Assembly: GCA_009782385.1 (NCBI GenBank)
Contig: WRJE01000008.1
Location: 1 to 49,816, forward strand
Length of the DNA: 49,816 bases
Direction of reading: 5' to 3'
DNA from: Oscillospiraceae bacterium
GTDB lineage: Bacteria > Bacillota > Clostridia > Oscillospirales > UBA929
Below the pieces are notes generated by a model. It made no database searches. It had not been told where the DNA came from and saw only the letters and a program-made list of their open reading frames with translations. The position numbers and the translations under genes were made by a program. This document shows, piece after piece, positions 9,009 to 18,008 of this stretch (the first letter of the stretch is position 1; the number at the start of each line of letters is the position of its first letter).

Positions 9009-9425
9009 TTATTCCCCGATTATTTTTACCAATACACGCTTGTCGCGCATACCGTCAAATTCGCCGTAGAAAATCTGTTCCCATGTGCCGAAATCGAGCT
9101 TGCCGCCCGTCACGGCAACAACGGTTTCACGCCCCATGACCGAACGTTTAAGGTGCGCGTCGGCGTTGTCCTCGTAGCCGTTGTGGTCGTATTGGCTGTG
9201 AGGTTTCTCAGGCGCGAGATTTTCAAGCCAACGCTCAAAGTCGCGGTGCAGTCCGCTCTCATGGTCGTTAATGAACACGCTTGCCGTTATGTTCATGGCG
9301 TTGACAAGGCACAAGCCCTCGCGTATGCCGCTCTCGGCGAGTACCGCCTCAACGCGCGGCGTGATATTGAGGAAAGCCCGGCGTGTTTGGGTGTGGAATG
9401 TCAGTTCTTTGCGGTATGATTTCAT
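9009..9425 (-). CDS. YjbQ family (UPF0047) protein
   Basis: Characteristic [32 protein letters not shown] and [39 protein letters not shown]. Confidence 0.92.
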   Translation of the reverse strand: MKSYRKELTFHTQTRRAFLNITPRVEAVLAESGIREGLCLVNAMNITASVFINDHESGLHRDFERWLENLAPEKPHSQYDHNGYEDNADAHLKRSVMGRETVVAVTGGKLDFGTWEQIFYGEFDGMRDKRVLVKIIGE

Positions 9426-9507
9426 GGTGGATGCCTCTCTTTCTATTTGGGTTGTTATATGTTGGTTAAACGCGGGCGGACGAACGGCCGCCCCTACAAC
9501 AAATTAC

Positions 9508-9536
9508 TTGTCATCATAAATATTATGTGTTAAGAT
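9508..9536 (+). promoter_or_regulatory. Predicted sigma-A promoter of hicAB
   Basis: TTGTCA-17 bp-TAAGAT about 25 bp before the hicA start. Confidence 0.55.
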
Positions 9537-9560
9537 AAAAATATCAAAAGACACAGGAGC

Positions 9561-9821
9561 GTGAAAGAATTGTCACAGAAGGACAAACTAATTGAGCGTC
9601 TGCTAACCCGTCCAAAGGATTTCACATATAATGAAGCAAAGACTTTACTCGGTCATTTCGGTTACAATGAAGCATTAGGCGGTAAGACGGGCGGGTCAAA
9701 AATATCGTTTACTAAAGATAAAGACTATATTAAGATGCACAAGCCGCATCCAATCAAGATACTCAAAACATATCAAGTAAACAACCTTATCAATAATCTT
9801 AGAGGAAGGGGATTGTTATAA
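9561..9821 (+). CDS. HicA family toxin
   Basis: Small basic protein, HKPHPIKILKTYQVNNLINNL; GTG start after caggagc; followed directly by a HicB-like gene. Confidence 0.82.
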   Translation: MKELSQKDKLIERLLTRPKDFTYNEAKTLLGHFGYNEALGGKTGGSKISFTKDKDYIKMHKPHPIKILKTYQVNNLINNLRGRGLL

Positions 9822-10150
9822 TGAGCCAATTAAGCTATAAGGGTTATATCGGAAGTATTTGTTTTTCTAAACCGGACGGAGTATATTGGGGGGAAATTAT
9901 TGGTATAACTGATTCAATTTCCTATGAGGGAGAAACCGTAGAATTACTAAAAGAAGATTTCGAGTATTCTGTAGACGACTATCTGGAATTTTGCAAAGAA
10001 GTTGGCAAAGAACCCCAAAAAACTTCTTTTACGGTAAATCTGTCTCCCGAGCTGTACAATATGGCAACACTGAACGCGCATCAAAAAGGCTTACCGCTGA
10101 ATCTATTTGTTGAGAATGCCATAAGGAACAATATCGCGGCTCATCAGTAA
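9821..10150 (+). CDS. HicB family antitoxin
   Basis: YKGYIGSICFSKPDGVYWGEIIGITDSISYEGETVELLKEDFEYSVDDYLEFCKEVGKEP plus C-terminal ribbon-helix-helix-like segment. Confidence 0.88.
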   Translation: MSQLSYKGYIGSICFSKPDGVYWGEIIGITDSISYEGETVELLKEDFEYSVDDYLEFCKEVGKEPQKTSFTVNLSPELYNMATLNAHQKGLPLNLFVENAIRNNIAAHQ

Positions 10151-10199
10151 TGAGTGCCGCGCCGCGCGCTCTTCGCCTTGCTTCCACAAAGTTTAGCTA

Positions 10200-10430
10200 T
10201 CAATCGAACCACGGCTCATGACCACTAGCAGCGTACAAATAATAATCAACAGCCGACATATTATCTTTACCATGTTCAATAATCGCATTAGTTTCGTTTT
10301 CAATAACTCTCCATCTAAAATCATCGCATAAATCACAAAGTGATTTTACAATGTTGCCCAATGCGAGTGTGTACCAATTTTTAACGCCATCTTTTGTGTA
10401 CCAACCTTGAAATGAATACTTGTAAAACAT
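10200..10430 (-). CDS. Hypothetical protein (76 aa)
   Basis: Strong RBS (aggaggaattataATG); no recognised family. Confidence 0.55.
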   Translation of the reverse strand: MFYKYSFQGWYTKDGVKNWYTLALGNIVKSLCDLCDDFRWRVIENETNAIIEHGKDNMSAVDYYLYAASGHEPWFD

Positions 10431-10598
10431 TATAATTCCTCCTACAATATGAAATAGTATAGTGTTACTTTAACATTTTTCATAAAGAAGGTCAATCCGT
10501 GGATTGAGTAGGCAACAATAGGCGTAAACCTCCGTAAATAGGATTGTGTCATCATTTTTGGCATTAGCGAAACACACAAACTTTCGCCGCTATCTCAG

Positions 10599-12935
10599 TC
10601 ATTTATTGTGAGATTCCACCAATTCTCTATACCTCTCCATCAACCTCGCCACACATTCCGCCTCGCTCGTGTCCTTAACACTGAATCCGTACAGCTTCAT
10701 CACCGCCCTGTCAAGCTCCTGATGAGCTTTCTTTAGAATGGGATAATAATCCAAACCCATAAGAATGCCATTATGTACCTTGCCATACATATCTGCAAGA
10801 GATTCTCCCGCATAACTATCCCGCGCGTCAAGAACAGCTTGCGCCAACTTTTCTATTTCTGATTTCTGTTCGTCTGTGACATCAGACCACGGAAAATTGT
10901 TATATACAAGTGTGTTAGAGTAGCTATAACGCATTTCTAACCTACCGGCAACAGCTCTCATCCAAGCGTTATGGACATTTGAAGTCAAAATACCAAAATG
11001 ATATAGTGTGGCGTTTGGTATGGTGAAAAGTTTATCACCAGCAATAATATTATTGCTCAAATACCCAATAGGAATGTAACGCCTTTGTTCGGAAGATACT
11101 TTTGGTATGGCTATATAATCTGTGTCGGGTTGCCGATTACTTTCAAACAACATTGGAGTTTCTGCGGCTCTCAAAGTATTGCTACGGGAACTTTTAATTC
11201 GCATTTGGCGGCATTTTTCTATTCGCTCCATAGTCAGGGGCATTTTCCGAAACTCTGAGGGTGGTACACCTTCAAGCCAGAGACAATAACGCTTCTTGTT
11301 GTTCAAAAACTCATTACCCATCATAAATTGTCTGATATATTTGGTAACTACAGGTTCTTTATTTACATATTTTTCGTATTCATCGGATTCAATAATCAAA
11401 TTCCCGCCGTCAACAGGGTCACTGCCACGAAACATTTCGGGTACATTACATAATGGTTTTGCCCTTTTCTCAATAAATACCGTTGGGGCTTCCAGTAAAT
11501 ATTGATTTATATTTGGTTCGGTTTTATTGCAGCTAAAGCCGATTATCACGCAATGAACTGCCGCTTTGCCTTTCGCTTCGTTACTCCATTTGAATGTTGG
11601 AACACCAAAATTGATAAAAACACCTTGTTCAAATAATGGTTTCCATAAAATTGTGGGTTGCTCACCTTGTGCCACGGAATTGGTAGAAACAAACGCCGTT
11701 TTTATTTGTGTTTGCTTCATCATATCTGTAGCTTTTTTGTACCACGCACAAACATAATCAAGCGTTTTGCTTTTCGGAAATATCTGCGCCATGTCTGCTT
11801 TTTGCTCTGCATTGGCATAAGCATACCCCACAAACGGCGGATTCCCCAAAATAAAACTCAGCTCCCGCTTCGGCACAATGTTCTCCCAGTCAATCCTCAG
11901 CGCGTTTCCGTGTACGATTGTCGCGCTCTGTGTCAGCGGCAGGCGGGCGTAATACTGCCCGAACTGCTCCGACACGCGCAGATTCATCTGGTGGTCTATC
12001 AGCCACATTCCCACTTGCGCGATTTGACAGGGGAAGTCCTCGACCTCAATGCCGTAAAACTGCTCAACACCCACTTTAAGCATCGGCGTGATGTCGAGAG
12101 TCATTTGGTCTGTGCCGCTTTTCATAATCAGAACTTCCAGTTCAAGCTCCCTCAGCTCCCGATAGGTGACTATGAGAAAGTTACCGCAGCCGCAGGCGGG
12201 GTCAAGGAATTTCAGTCTCGCGATTTTGTCGTGGAAGCGGTCAAGCGCGGTCGGGTCGGTCTTTACGCGGTCAAACTCCCGCCACAGCTCGTCCATGAAC
12301 AGCGGGTTAATCAGCTTTAATATGTTCTCCTCACTGGTGTAATGCGCCCCCAGTTCCCGCCGTTGATTTTTGTCCATAACGCCTTGGAACATCGCGCCGA
12401 ATATGGCGGGGGAGATTGTATTCCAGTCAAAATTCACGCAGTCAATCAAAGTCTGCCGCATTTTCGCGTCAAAATCCGCCATTGGCAGTATGTCCTTGAA
12501 CAGCCCTCCGTTGATATAGTGGAACTTTTTCAGTTCATCGGATAACAGGGTGCGCTTTGCGCGGACATCATCCGGCATATTCAGAGCTTCAAACAGCTTT
12601 CCGATGCGTTCCGATAAATCCGAGCCATCGGGTTTTGACTTCTCTATGTAGCGGAAAAAGCTGTCCTGCGGGAATATGCCCGTATCATCGGCGAACATAC
12701 AGAAAAGCAAACGCACGAGGTAAACCTCAAGGTCATGCCCATCGTAGCCGTGTTTACTCAATGCGTCGTGGAGCTTCGCCATCTTTTCGGCGGCTTTGAC
12801 GTTCAGCTCAAACTGGTCGGCGCGGACGCGCTCGGCGGTATACCCGGCGATGTTGGCAAAGCGGCGTATGTGCTTGCGGAAAACGCCACGGCGTTGGCTT
12901 GTATTGTGTCCCATGATAGCGGCATAAATTATCAC
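10599..12935 (-). CDS. MmeI-like N6-adenine DNA methyltransferase without the N-terminal nuclease domain
   Basis: LEVYLVRLLFCMFADDTGIF, LGAHYTSEENILKLINPLFMDELW, LDPACGCGNFL, NPPFVGY; N-terminus begins directly at the helical domain (FRKHIRRFANIAGY). Confidence 0.85.
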   Translation of the reverse strand: MIIYAAIMGHNTSQRRGVFRKHIRRFANIAGYTAERVRADQFELNVKAAEKMAKLHDALSKHGYDGHDLEVYLVRLLFCMFADDTGIFPQDSFFRYIEKSKPDGSDLSERIGKLFEALNMPDDVRAKRTLLSDELKKFHYINGGLFKDILPMADFDAKMRQTLIDCVNFDWNTISPAIFGAMFQGVMDKNQRRELGAHYTSEENILKLINPLFMDELWREFDRVKTDPTALDRFHDKIARLKFLDPACGCGNFLIVTYRELRELELEVLIMKSGTDQMTLDITPMLKVGVEQFYGIEVEDFPCQIAQVGMWLIDHQMNLRVSEQFGQYYARLPLTQSATIVHGNALRIDWENIVPKRELSFILGNPPFVGYAYANAEQKADMAQIFPKSKTLDYVCAWYKKATDMMKQTQIKTAFVSTNSVAQGEQPTILWKPLFEQGVFINFGVPTFKWSNEAKGKAAVHCVIIGFSCNKTEPNINQYLLEAPTVFIEKRAKPLCNVPEMFRGSDPVDGGNLIIESDEYEKYVNKEPVVTKYIRQFMMGNEFLNNKKRYCLWLEGVPPSEFRKMPLTMERIEKCRQMRIKSSRSNTLRAAETPMLFESNRQPDTDYIAIPKVSSEQRRYIPIGYLSNNIIAGDKLFTIPNATLYHFGILTSNVHNAWMRAVAGRLEMRYSYSNTLVYNNFPWSDVTDEQKSEIEKLAQAVLDARDSYAGESLADMYGKVHNGILMGLDYYPILKKAHQELDRAVMKLYGFSVKDTSEAECVARLMERYRELVESHNK

Positions 12936-12945
12936 CCAATAACTT

Positions 12946-13470
12946 CTAAATCAGATTTTTCAAATGTTTTCGCAGCAAATGCCTTACAAGGCATAAAATT
13001 ATAATGCCGGCTATAGCCGCCGCAGCGGTTCGCACGCAGTTTGAATCCGCCGCCAAACCAAGGGCGAGAGCCGCCGAGGGCGGATGTATAAAGCGCGTCC
13101 AAGCCATCAGGAATGTTGTTAGCGTCGCGGCGGAAGCGCATACAATAATCAACACAATATCCAGTTCCGTAAACTCAAAAACATAGGATACCGCAACACG
13201 CAGATAATAAAACGAAACCCCTGATACAGCGGCAAACAAATAACCGCCGAGCAGGTTAGGGGTTCGCGATGCCTTTGTGTGCGGGGTAAGAAACAAAATG
13301 CAGCTGCTGGCCCCGAATGACGCAACAATAATGCCGCCAAGAAACTCATAAAGCATAAGAATTATACTCAAAGCGACAAAAATCACCGCGCATTGCCTGA
13401 TAGTCTGCCTGAGATTTCTGTTGGGTTTTTCAACGGATCTTGCAAATATTTCTCTCAAACGTGAAAACAT
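12946..13470 (-). CDS. HPP family integral membrane protein
   Basis: GGIIVASFGASSCILFLTPHTKASRTPNLLGGYLFAAVSGV; FIHPPSAALAL. Confidence 0.88.
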   Translation of the reverse strand: MFSRLREIFARSVEKPNRNLRQTIRQCAVIFVALSIILMLYEFLGGIIVASFGASSCILFLTPHTKASRTPNLLGGYLFAAVSGVSFYYLRVAVSYVFEFTELDIVLIIVCASAATLTTFLMAWTRFIHPPSAALALGLAADSNCVRTAAAAIAGIIILCLVRHLLRKHLKNLI

Positions 13471-13471
13471 A

Positions 13472-14902
13472 CTACCTATCCAACAGCCCTTTCAATATCT
13501 CCCTGACGGCGGCGGTGTCGGCCTTTCCGCGCGTTTTACCCATAACGCTGCCGAAGAACGAATCGAACACCTGCACCTTGCCGCCTTTGTATTTCTCAAC
13601 GCCCTTGGGGTTGCCCTCCACGGCCTCCTCGCACAGGCGCGTCAGCAAATCGCGGTCGGTAATCATGCCGCTGCTCTTTATATACTCGTCAAGGTCGATG
13701 TCTTTGCCGTCATATAATTCATAAAAAATCTTTTTTGCCGTGTTGCGGTTTACCGTGTTGTCAAGCACGGCTTTTATTATTTTCGAGAATTTTTCCCAGT
13801 CAAAGGTTATGTCCTCTATTTCCTTTTCCTCGCGTTTAAGGCGGCTCAGAAGCTCCACAATCAGCCAGTTGGCAACCTCTTTCGGGTTGCCGCAGTATGA
13901 CACTGTCTCCTCGAAAATCTCGGAGAGACGCTTGCTCTCCGTAAGCAGATTTGTGTCATAGTCGCCCAATCCGTATTGCGTGATGAAACGGTTATACTTT
14001 TCTCCGGGCATTTCCGGCAGTGAGGATTTGACGTTTTTGACCCACTCGTCACTGATGACTATCGGGGCAACATCGGGATTGGGGAAGTATCTGTAATCGG
14101 TAGCGTCTTCCTTGGTTCTCATGGAATAGCTCCTGTTTTTCTCATCGTCCCAGCGGCGCGTCTCCTGCACGATTTCCTCAAAGCCTGTCTCCAACGCGTC
14201 TATCTGGCGGTTCTTCTCGTACTCAATGGCGTTTTTAATGGATCTGAAAGAGTTGAGATTTTTCACCTCCACCCTTGTCCCATATTTTTCATCGCCGACC
14301 TCGCGCACGGAAATATTGATGTCTACACGCATTGAACCCTCGTGCATTTTGCAGTCCGAAACCTCGGCGTATATGAGCAGTGCGCGAAGCCGCCGAAGAT
14401 AGGCGGCGACTTCCTCCGCGCTGCGAAAATCAGGCTCGCTGACAATCTCAATCAGCGGAACGCTCGCGCGGTTAAAGTCCACCATAGAGGAACTCGAACC
14501 GGGCATATGCACCAGTTTACCCGCGTCCTCCTCTATGTGAATCTGCTTTAGGCGGATTTTTTTCGTGCCGTCTTTCGTCTCAATGCCGACCCAGCCGTTT
14601 CTGCATATTGGAGCGTATAACTGCGTAATCTGATGACCCGTGGGCAAATCCGGATAGAAATAATTCTTCTTATCAAAAGTGATTGTCTCCGTAATCTCGC
14701 TGTTGGTGGCAAGCGCGGCCTTTATGCCGAACTCGACCGCCCTTTTATTGACAACAGGGAGCAGACCCGGCATCCCGGCGCAGGCGGGGCATACGTTTTC
14801 GTTGGCTTCCGCGCCGAACTTCGCGGAACATCCGCAAAACAGCTTTGAATCTGTCGCCAGCTCCACATGAACTTCCAATCCCATAACAACTTCATATTGC
14901 AT
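13472..14902 (-). CDS. gatB: Asp-tRNA(Asn)/Glu-tRNA(Gln) amidotransferase subunit B
   Basis: YEVVMGLEVHVEL; CPACAGMPGLLPVVN; KNYFYPDLPTGHQITQ; MRVDINISVR; DYRYFPNPD. Confidence 0.97.
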   Translation of the reverse strand: MQYEVVMGLEVHVELATDSKLFCGCSAKFGAEANENVCPACAGMPGLLPVVNKRAVEFGIKAALATNSEITETITFDKKNYFYPDLPTGHQITQLYAPICRNGWVGIETKDGTKKIRLKQIHIEEDAGKLVHMPGSSSSMVDFNRASVPLIEIVSEPDFRSAEEVAAYLRRLRALLIYAEVSDCKMHEGSMRVDINISVREVGDEKYGTRVEVKNLNSFRSIKNAIEYEKNRQIDALETGFEEIVQETRRWDDEKNRSYSMRTKEDATDYRYFPNPDVAPIVISDEWVKNVKSSLPEMPGEKYNRFITQYGLGDYDTNLLTESKRLSEIFEETVSYCGNPKEVANWLIVELLSRLKREEKEIEDITFDWEKFSKIIKAVLDNTVNRNTAKKIFYELYDGKDIDLDEYIKSSGMITDRDLLTRLCEEAVEGNPKGVEKYKGGKVQVFDSFFGSVMGKTRGKADTAAVREILKGLLDR

Positions 14903-14933
14903 ATTGTTCCTCCACCGATTAAATGTTGCGGTT

Positions 14934-14983
14934 TGTAGGGGCGGCTATTAGCCGCCCGCGGACGACCAAAGGTCGTCCCTACA
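14934..14983. repeat. Composite short palindromic repeat (two hairpins)
   Basis: TGTAGGGGCGGCTATTAGCCGCCC-GCGGACGACCAAAGGTCGTCCCTACA. Confidence 0.8.
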
Positions 14984-15904
14984 CAGATAAAAATTTTCAT
15001 CGAAATTTTTAACAAGTATCTGACGGTTATTTACGGTGAGTGACGGACACCCCACCAAGTCGGACAACGCCGATGTCACGGGCAGAACGATATAGTCGAG
15101 ATTTTCCATATGCCTGTCAAATTCATCTTTTATCAAACGCCTGAGCCTCAACGCTTTCAGGTAATACCGCTCAAATTGTCCTTCCATAAGCACATACGCG
15201 CCCATGAGGGCTTTCTGTTTCGTCTCGACCGTGAAGCACTCGCTCCGCGTATTTGTAATGACATCATTTACATTCTTAAAATTTTCGGTTCTGTATCCGT
15301 ATTTCAAGCCGTCAAATCTCGATATATTATGGCAGAACTCCGCCGCCGATATAATCGTGTGTACTTGGTCAAAATAATCGGCGTACTTTGTGACATAGTC
15401 TGCTGTTTTGTAGGGGACGCTGTCCTCAGCGTCCCGTTTATTCGGTATACCCTGATATGACATACCGTCTTTTTCGTCATGCCCCGCAATCGCTGACAGC
15501 ACCGCTAAAGCGTCTTCGGCGGTTTTCGCGTAAACGCCAACACAATCCATCGAGGATACATTAGCCGCGATACCGTAGCGCGAAACAGTTCCGTATGTCG
15601 GCTTGAGATAGACAATATTATGTTCGGCGGCGGATTTCCGCGCCGCGCCGTCCGTGTCCAATCCCAACGCGGCATCGACCGCGCCGCTGCTCACCAAAGA
15701 GGCGGCACAGTTTTGCGGAGACGCGCCGTTGCCGAACTCACCTATTCCGGAACGGCACGCAACCGTCATGCCCGCCGCTGTCAGCTTGTCTACTACTGTC
15801 GCGGTATATGGTGGTCTGAAATTATACAGCATTTTTGACCCGGCGGTACATATTTCGTCTTTGACAAATATGTTTTCATCTATGGCTATTTTATATGGCT
15901 TCAT
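14948..15904 (-). CDS. GatA-like (amidase family) protein with lost catalytic residues; probable pseudoenzyme
   Basis: Homology to GatA: GSKMLYNFRPPYTATVVDKL, YLKPTYGTVSRYGIAANVSSMDCVGVYAKTAEDALAVLSAIAGHD, ISRFDGLKYGYR, YYLKALRLRRLIKDEFD; amidase signature GGSSGGSA absent. Confidence 0.85.
   Translation of the reverse strand: MKPYKIAIDENIFVKDEICTAGSKMLYNFRPPYTATVVDKLTAAGMTVACRSGIGEFGNGASPQNCAASLVSSGAVDAALGLDTDGAARKSAAEHNIVYLKPTYGTVSRYGIAANVSSMDCVGVYAKTAEDALAVLSAIAGHDEKDGMSYQGIPNKRDAEDSVPYKTADYVTKYADYFDQVHTIISAAEFCHNISRFDGLKYGYRTENFKNVNDVITNTRSECFTVETKQKALMGAYVLMEGQFERYYLKALRLRRLIKDEFDRHMENLDYIVLPVTSALSDLVGCPSLTVNNRQILVKNFDENFYLCRDDLWSSAGG
15409..15435. repeat. Short palindromic repeat inside the GatA-like coding sequence
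   Basis: TGTAGGGGACGCTGTCCTCAGCGTCCC, 9-bp perfect stem; encodes RDAEDSVPYK in frame. Confidence 0.8.
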
Positions 15905-15923
15905 TTACTTGCTCCTCTTGTCC

Positions 15924-16349
15924 TCATTTTCTTCTCATTTCACCTGTTCTAAGTAACCGCAAAATATCTTCCTCTGTCTCTAAATCATAATCACCGGTAT
16001 AACCATCTCTGTGATATTCCACCCCATTGTTATAATTCCGCATTATATATTCCGCAAAATTATCAAGCCCGTCTTCTTTAATACATTTAACAAAAGTTTT
16101 TAATCTTAAATGCCCGTTAAACATATCTTTATCACAGGAAAAATCAGGACACTCCCAACACCCGTTCAATCCTTTTTCACGGCAGCACCTATATTGAAAA
16201 CATCCGTCAGGTGTCATGTTTTTACCGCAGTGGTTTTCTGCCCTGCAATCACAGCTGCCGTCAGGACTGCATAATCGGCACAGCAATCCGCAATATGAAA
16301 TAGATTTTTTGATTTGTTCCGCTGTCATTTCTCTTTCTTTCGGTTTCAT
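15924..16349 (-). CDS. DUF3795-like Cys-rich protein
   Basis: YCGLLCRLC ... CWECPDFSCDKDMF. Confidence 0.75.
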   Translation of the reverse strand: MKPKEREMTAEQIKKSISYCGLLCRLCSPDGSCDCRAENHCGKNMTPDGCFQYRCCREKGLNGCWECPDFSCDKDMFNGHLRLKTFVKCIKEDGLDNFAEYIMRNYNNGVEYHRDGYTGDYDLETEEDILRLLRTGEMRRK

Positions 16350-16399
16350 TTGATTTCTCCATCAGATAATGATTATTAGGCGAAATTGTAAAATGTCCA

Positions 16400-17854
16400 T
16401 TATAACTTTTTGGAAACCGCCGAATAATAACACGGAAAAAAGACGCATACAGACAGCACCAAGAGTAAAGCTACACCCGAGAATAAACTGAGCGGGGCAG
16501 CCATAAAAAAGCTGAACGGAAATGTAAACGGGAACACCGCAATGCCCGCAGCTAAGATGAATACGGGGATAAAATAAACCATTCTTTTAGAGGTCAATTT
16601 TATCCTTTCCCGCTTCCCGTTGCGGATTTGACGCTTCAATCGGACTGTAATAACCATCATCAATATTATACCGATTATGCAAAGAACGGTCACAATCGAA
16701 AAGATAATGTCAAAAATAACCCAAATATCGGGACTGTATGCTATGATGTCCTTACCCTCGAGTATATTTAATATATTCTCGGCAATGTTACCTGTGTTTG
16801 ATACCGCGCTCAGATTTGTCAATACACATACGCCGATATTACTTTGGGGACGTATAGCGATAAATGATGAAAATCTTGCCGTTGAGCCGGAATGATAGAT
16901 TTCACCTGTTTCATCTCCTATAGACCACCCGGCTGCGTAATGCGAACCGCCCATATCACTGACGGGGTTAAACTGATGGGACTTCTTTATAATTCTTTGA
17001 AATTGTTCGGAAACTTCTATGTTTCCCATCTGGATTTGCACCCAACGACCCATGTCCCGCAAATTGGAATATATATAGCCTTCCGGTACATTTCCTTCTG
17101 ACGCAGGAACATAGCTCGGCCATGCCCGAAAGAAGGACAGCCGATTGCCTTCTATCACTAACCCTGTATTCATGGCATTTTCGGGCGACGCGTATGTGCT
17201 GTTAAGTCCTAGCGGCAACAGGATACGCTCTGTCAAAAAATCATTATAATTCCGTCCCGAAACTACCTCAATTATCAATCCGAGAATACGATAATTTGTA
17301 TTTGCGTAAGCATATTGCTGTGACGGGTAAAACGCTAATTCTTTTCCGTTTGCCAGACGCACACCTTCTTCAACAGACATTCCAACGCTTGCGCTGGGGT
17401 ATTTGTCGCTGTTAGTGAAACCGCTTGTTTGATAGAGCAGATTAGCGATTGTAAACGCTTCGGGCGGTACGCTTTCCCCATCATAGGATACCGTAAACCA
17501 AGGGAGATATTCGCTGACAGGGTCATCGAGCGAGAGCAATCCTTCATCTTCCAAGAGAAGAATGCCAAGCCCTGTATAGGCTTTTGATAAAGAACCAATT
17601 TGAAATAACGTGTTCATATCGGCAGCCGTTCTGCCGTTTTTATTAGTATCCGGGTAGAATAGATATTCTGTTTCCTCCCCGCGCATGATTGCGATGGCGG
17701 CGTTCGGGATTTTAGCTTTTGCGAGTTCATTCAAAATAACACTATCAACTTGCTCACGGTCGGAGGATTCTGCGGCGGCGTTTGTTTGCGCTGAAAATAT
17801 AATGGTTATGGCGATAAAACATACGATGGTTATGTATACAATAGCTCTCTTCAT
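16400..17854 (-). CDS. Serine hydrolase (class C beta-lactamase/PBP4* family) with C-terminal membrane segments
   Basis: QIGSLSKAYTGLGILLLEDEGLLSLDDPVSEYLPWF; YANTNYRILGLIIEVVSG; HSGSTARFSSFIAI. Confidence 0.9.
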   Translation of the reverse strand: MKRAIVYITIVCFIAITIIFSAQTNAAAESSDREQVDSVILNELAKAKIPNAAIAIMRGEETEYLFYPDTNKNGRTAADMNTLFQIGSLSKAYTGLGILLLEDEGLLSLDDPVSEYLPWFTVSYDGESVPPEAFTIANLLYQTSGFTNSDKYPSASVGMSVEEGVRLANGKELAFYPSQQYAYANTNYRILGLIIEVVSGRNYNDFLTERILLPLGLNSTYASPENAMNTGLVIEGNRLSFFRAWPSYVPASEGNVPEGYIYSNLRDMGRWVQIQMGNIEVSEQFQRIIKKSHQFNPVSDMGGSHYAAGWSIGDETGEIYHSGSTARFSSFIAIRPQSNIGVCVLTNLSAVSNTGNIAENILNILEGKDIIAYSPDIWVIFDIIFSIVTVLCIIGIILMMVITVRLKRQIRNGKRERIKLTSKRMVYFIPVFILAAGIAVFPFTFPFSFFMAAPLSLFSGVALLLVLSVCVFFPCYYSAVSKKL

Positions 17855-18008
17855 TAAAAAAATGTCTCCTTTTGTATTATAGATATATCTTTGTTTATAT
17901 GGCGCATTGTCACGCCCGGTCGAGAATTTACAATAGCTTCTTTGACATATAATAGCGATTGTGACCCTCGGGGCAATCTTCTAAAACACCAAACACTGTA
18001 TATCCACG

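Noticed and set aside
11658-12320. 220-aa plus-strand ORF opposite the MmeI-like methylase
   Set aside because: Antisense ORF without family features; the methylase frame has strong motifs.
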